Below are positions 6,101 through 9,081 of a stretch of DNA of 9,081 bases, piece by piece. Positions within the stretch are counted from its first letter, which is position 1. The number at the start of each line of letters is the position of its first letter. The position numbers and the translations under genes are program-made. Origin of the DNA: an uncultured Propionivibrio sp. (GTDB lineage: Bacteria > Pseudomonadota > Gammaproteobacteria > Burkholderiales > Rhodocyclaceae); the NCBI GenBank assembly GCA_937923255.1, contig CALAIL010000025.1:1-9081 (forward strand), written 5' to 3'. The notes below the pieces were generated by a model, which worked only from the letters and a program-made list of their open reading frames with translations, ran no database searches and was not told the origin of the DNA.

Positions 6101-6422
6101 CTGTTGCTGTCAACGCATTGAATCCGCCGGCGACGCACTATCAGGCATTTCCGCAGCCGCGCAATTCGATGGCATTTATCTCGAGGAACGGATCATGCGC
6201 GTCACCATGACACCGCGGCCGGCTGGCTGCATTTTGCCTATTTCCCCTTTTTTGCCCGACGCCCCTCCGCGTCCGTGTTCAACGCGGCGCCCGCGCTAGC
6301 AACACGCTTCCCCTAAACCTATATGGCATGCCGGCAAGGGGCAGTCAAAACAGCCGCGCTCACCCAACCGGCTTCACCCGATCCGCCGCCGCCTCATGCC
6401 GCCTCAACTCCAGGAGCATTGA
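6101..6422 (+). other. Long 5' leader between riboswitch and cobT, no recognised gene
   Basis: About 320 nt with no convincing gene. An ATG at 6195 preceded by GAGG at 6182-6185 opens a 34-codon frame ending at 6299; the peptide is Pro/Arg-rich with two Cys and resembles nothing I know. A CCCCTTTTTT run lies near 6244-6253 but has no strong stem right before it. GGCATGCC is a short palindrome near 6326-6333. The leader ends in a strong ribosome site, AGGAG at 6412-6416, 6 nt before the cobT ATG. It may hold the riboswitch expression platform, a leader peptide or the remnant of a lost gene; the sequence alone does not decide. Confidence 0.5.
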
Positions 6423-7469
6423 ATGAGTATGAATGAAACCCTGTTCAACGTGCCTGCGCTCGACCGCACGTTGACCGCCGCACTGCAACGCAAGATCGAC
6501 CGCAAAACCAAGCCGCTCGGCGCGCTCGGCCAGATCGAAACGATGGCGATGCAGATCGGCCTGATCCAGCGCACGCTGACGCCGCAACTTAAGCAACCGC
6601 ATTTTGTCGTCTTTGCCGGCGACCACGGCGCCACCCGTCTGGGCATTTCAAGCGCCTCGCAGGAAGTCACCTGGCAGATGGTGGAAAATTTCCTCGCCGG
6701 CGGCGCCGGCATCAATGTGTTCGTGCGCCAGAACGGTCTGGGCATCACCATCGTCGATGCCGGCGTGGCGCACGATTTCGGCCCGCGGCAGGGGCTGGTC
6801 GACGCCAAGATTGCGGCCGGAACGCGCAATTACGTCGACGAACCGGCAATGACGGCGGCGCAATGCGCGCTCGCCATGCAGCGCGGCGCACACATCGTGG
6901 CCTCGCTCGCCGCAGCGGGCAGCAACGTCATCGGCTTCGGCGAAATGGGCATCGGCAACAGCTCGTCGGCCTCGCTGATCACGCACTGCCTGACCTGCGC
7001 GCCGCTCGACGAATGCATCGGCCGTGGCGCCGGACTGGGCGAAGCCGGGCTGCAACGCAAGCGCCGGCTGCTGGCGCAGGCCTTGGCGCGAGCAGGCCAG
7101 CCACGCGCGCCGCTGACGGTGCTGGCCGAATTCGGCGGCTTTGAAATCGCCATGATGGCCGGCGCCATGCTCGGCGCGGCGCAGGCAGGCATGCTCCTGC
7201 TGATCGACGGTTTCATCGCCGGTTCGGCGGCGCTTGTCGCCTCGCGCCTGGCGCCGCATTTTGCCGAGTACTGCATTTTCTGTCACCATTCCGTCGAGCC
7301 TGGACACCGCATCCAGCTCGCCGCCATGAATGCCGACCCGCTGATCGATCTGCGCCTGCGTCTGGGCGAAGGCACGGGCGCGGCGCTGGCGTACCCGCTG
7401 GTATTGGCGGCCGTCAATTTTCTCAATGAAATGGCGAGCTTTGAATCTGCCGGCGTGTCGGATCACTAA
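6423..7469 (+). CDS. cobT: Nicotinate-nucleotide:5,6-dimethylbenzimidazole phosphoribosyltransferase CobT
   Basis: CobT transfers ribose phosphate from nicotinate mononucleotide to dimethylbenzimidazole, giving alpha-ribazole phosphate for the lower ligand of cobalamin and releasing nicotinate. The 348 residues agree with the family (about 350). Motifs are [12 protein letters not shown] at 28-39, GDHG at 67-70, [12 protein letters not shown] at 173-184, [11 protein letters not shown] at 200-210, [16 protein letters not shown] at 238-253, and LGEGTGAAL at 314-322 with E316 as the expected catalytic base. The GNSSSAS stretch has Ser where many relatives have Thr. The start is set by AGGAG (6412-6416). 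The cobalamin riboswitch upstream and pncB downstream support the call. The usual partners cobU, cobS and an alpha-ribazole phosphatase are not in this window. Confidence 0.95.
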   Translation: MSMNETLFNVPALDRTLTAALQRKIDRKTKPLGALGQIETMAMQIGLIQRTLTPQLKQPHFVVFAGDHGATRLGISSASQEVTWQMVENFLAGGAGINVFVRQNGLGITIVDAGVAHDFGPRQGLVDAKIAAGTRNYVDEPAMTAAQCALAMQRGAHIVASLAAAGSNVIGFGEMGIGNSSSASLITHCLTCAPLDECIGRGAGLGEAGLQRKRRLLAQALARAGQPRAPLTVLAEFGGFEIAMMAGAMLGAAQAGMLLLIDGFIAGSAALVASRLAPHFAEYCIFCHHSVEPGHRIQLAAMNADPLIDLRLRLGEGTGAALAYPLVLAAVNFLNEMASFESAGVSDH

Positions 7470-7510
7470 GGCCGCATGCGAACCCGCGGCGGACAGAAAA
7501 CGAGGTAGCA

Positions 7511-8797
7511 ATGTTGAAAAGCGACAAGGGAGCACAGGCCGGCCGTTCGGGAAAGCGAACGAAAGAAACGCCGCGCATGGCAAAAACAGCGACACAGCCG
7601 GCCGCACCGGTCGTGTCCAGCCTGCTGGAAAACGACCTGTACAAATTCACCATGTGGCAGGCGCTGTTGCACAGCAATCCGGGGGCGCAGGCCGAATACC
7701 ACTTCGTCTGCCGCAATACGCCGGCCTTCCCGCTGGCCGAGCTGAAAGAGGCTTTCGAGCACGAGCTGGAACACCTGTGCTCGATGCACTTCACGCAGGA
7801 TGACCTCGACTACCTGTCGGGGCTGCGCTTCATCAAAAGCGACTTTGTCGATTTCCTGTCCGTCTTCCGCTTCCAGCGCCGCTTTATCGACGTGCAAGCG
7901 CATGCCGACGGACGGCTGGACATCGTGGCAAACGGCCCGCTCGTGCATGTCATGGGGTTTGAGATTTTTGTCCTCTACATCATCAACGAACTGTATTTTT
8001 GCCGCCTGCCGCAGCAGGGCGTGCTGGACGAAGCGCGCCGCCGCCTGCAAGCCAAGATCGCGCTGTTGGAAGCGGGCGTCTCGGCCATTGCCGACGATGA
8101 CGAGTCCGCCTTCATGTTGTTCGATTTCGGCCTGCGCCGGCGTTATTCCGGCGCCTGGCAGGAAGAAGTGCTGCGCACGCTGGTCGCCGCCGCGCCGGCG
8201 CATTTTCGCGGCACGTCGAACGTCTATCTCGCCCAGAAGCTCGGCATCACGCCGATCGGCACGATGGCGCACGAATACATGCAGGCGTACCAGGCGTTCG
8301 GTTTCCGGCTGCGCGATTTTCAGAAAGCGGCGCTCGAAGGCTGGGTTCAGGAATTTCGCGGCGACCTTGGCGTCGCGCTCACCGACGTGGTCGGCATGGA
8401 CGCTTTCCTGCGCGATTTTGATCTCTACTTCGCCAAGCTGTTCGACGGCCTGCGCCACGATTCGGGCGACCCGATCGCCTGGGGCGAAAAAGCCATCGCC
8501 CACTACCACGCGCTGCGCATCGACCCTTCCGCCAAGCGACTTGTCTTTTCCGATGCGCTCGACATCCCGCGTGCGCTGGCGCTCTACCGCCACTTCCGCG
8601 GGCGCATCCATACCAGCTTCGGCATCGGCACCAACCTGACCAACGATACGCCGCATCCGCCGCTCAACATCGTCATGAAAATGACGGCCTGCAACGGCCA
8701 GCCGGTCGCCAAACTGTCCGACTCCCCGGGCAAAACGCTGTGCGAGGACCAAACCTTTCTCGCCTATCTGCGCCAGGTGTTCAACCACCCCGGCTAA
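7511..8797 (+). CDS. pncB: Nicotinate phosphoribosyltransferase PncB
   Basis: PncB makes nicotinate mononucleotide from nicotinate and PRPP with ATP, the salvage step of NAD synthesis in the cytoplasm. The 428-residue protein carries [14 protein letters not shown] at 38-51, DFGLRRR at 205-211, FRGTSN at 232-237, GTMAHEYMQ at 250-258 (H254 aligns with the histidine phosphorylated in the family), LRHDSGDP at 314-321, [11 protein letters not shown] at 369-379, and [19 protein letters not shown] at 390-408. ATG 7511 has a GAGGT site at 7502-7506 but adds a basic 22-residue leader not typical of the family. ATG 7577 would give about 406 residues, nearer the usual length, with a weaker ribosome site. 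The gene follows cobT by 41 nt with no terminator between, so the two are probably co-transcribed. Its product is CobT's substrate, and CobT's by-product is its substrate. Confidence 0.94.
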   Translation: MLKSDKGAQAGRSGKRTKETPRMAKTATQPAAPVVSSLLENDLYKFTMWQALLHSNPGAQAEYHFVCRNTPAFPLAELKEAFEHELEHLCSMHFTQDDLDYLSGLRFIKSDFVDFLSVFRFQRRFIDVQAHADGRLDIVANGPLVHVMGFEIFVLYIINELYFCRLPQQGVLDEARRRLQAKIALLEAGVSAIADDDESAFMLFDFGLRRRYSGAWQEEVLRTLVAAAPAHFRGTSNVYLAQKLGITPIGTMAHEYMQAYQAFGFRLRDFQKAALEGWVQEFRGDLGVALTDVVGMDAFLRDFDLYFAKLFDGLRHDSGDPIAWGEKAIAHYHALRIDPSAKRLVFSDALDIPRALALYRHFRGRIHTSFGIGTNLTNDTPHPPLNIVMKMTACNGQPVAKLSDSPGKTLCEDQTFLAYLRQVFNHPG

Positions 8798-8894
8798 ACG
8801 GCGAATGTAGCGCGCGGCGCGGGTTGGCGGTGTAATCAACGCCGTCGCGCCCGCCATGCCGGCACGCCTTGCGCGCCGAAGTGCTTCAAAGAGG

Positions 8895-9081
8895 CTGCCC
8901 GCTAGCCCGCGTATTTAGGGCATCTCCGGCACCCCTGCCCTGAATCCGTTTGTTTATAAGGGTTCCAGAGGCGCCTACCCGAAAACGCCCTATCCATAAG
9001 GGCTTCAGAGGGAGGCACCGGGGAATGCCCTATCCACACGGGGTTGCGGGCAGCCCTTTTTAAAAGCCAGACAATCTATAG
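8895..9081 (+). repeat. Array R4 of the ~40-bp intergenic repeat (right edge)
   Basis: The array opens with CTGCCCGCTAGCCCGCG and TATTTAGGGCAT, as R3 does. A variant unit with AGGGCA/TGCCCT arms follows, then units beginning TTTATAAGGG and ATCCATAAGGG, each ending CGCCCT or TGCCCT, and a last partial unit starting ATCCACACGGGG. The final 56 bases (9026-9081) match 44-99 at 52 of 56 positions. It starts 97 nt after the pncB stop. The 8798-8894 spacer holds only an imperfect GC-rich hairpin (about 8815-8850) without a T-run. Confidence 0.75.
9026..9061 (+). terminator. Possible terminator of the cobT-pncB transcript in array R4
   Basis: TGCCC (9026-9030) and GGGCA (9048-9052) form a short 5-bp stem around a 17-nt loop, followed by gccc and TTTTT (9057-9061). 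The right side is the same as in R1, but the fully matching left arm is missing here: the equivalent unit reads CTACCCGAAA. The stem is therefore weaker than in R1 and R2. Confidence 0.3.

Noticed and set aside
5979..6299. 106-codon open frame on the + strand
   Set aside because: Most of it reads through the cobalamin riboswitch aptamer. Only the final 34 codons from 6195 have a plausible start, and that is treated as a finding, not a gene.
8815..8850. GC-rich imperfect hairpin after pncB as a terminator
   Set aside because: The stem is interrupted and no T-run follows; the R4 structure is the better, though weak, candidate.
7466..8857. 463-codon open frame on the - strand across pncB
   Set aside because: It mirrors pncB, which carries full family motifs; the antisense product has no domain features.

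Overview
The window is GC-rich chromosomal DNA carrying two late-stage cobalamin (vitamin B12) gene sets, both on the + strand, separated by about 1.36 kb of gene-free DNA full of repeats. The protein sequences look proteobacterial. The naming-independent CbiB/CobD/BtuF types, the codon use and a widespread intergenic hairpin family (near 5553-5586) suggest a betaproteobacterium, possibly Rhodocyclales-like. The taxonomic assignment is inference only.

Left set (about 299-5066): cbiB (adenosylcobinamide-phosphate synthase), cobD (PLP-dependent threonine-phosphate decarboxylase), then the complete cobalamin ABC importer btuF (periplasmic binding protein), btuC (permease) and btuD (ATPase). Genes overlap or are 6-30 nt apart, so this is very likely one operon. 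CobD makes aminopropanol phosphate, CbiB attaches it to adenosylcobyric acid, and BtuFCD brings corrinoids across the inner membrane. No cobalamin riboswitch is visible upstream of cbiB inside the window.

Middle (5067-6422): a ~130-bp palindrome-ended element, two arrays of a ~40-bp repeat unit, two perfect hairpins of a composite intergenic repeat, then a consensus sigma-70 promoter, a cobalamin riboswitch and a ~320-nt leader with no recognisable gene.

Right set (6423-8797): cobT (nicotinate mononucleotide:dimethylbenzimidazole phosphoribosyltransferase) and pncB (nicotinate phosphoribosyltransferase), 41 nt apart and apparently under the riboswitch. CobT consumes nicotinate mononucleotide and releases nicotinate; PncB turns nicotinate back into that nucleotide, so the pair forms a recycling loop that feeds lower-ligand activation.

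The ~40-bp repeat family occurs in four places (left edge, after btuD, before the cobT promoter, right edge), always in the same orientation and always between transcription units. In two copies the last unit forms a perfect hairpin followed by a T-run, with one compensatory base-pair change between the copies. The left-edge and right-edge arrays share a nearly identical 56-bp end. This repeat family is the least explained structure in the window.
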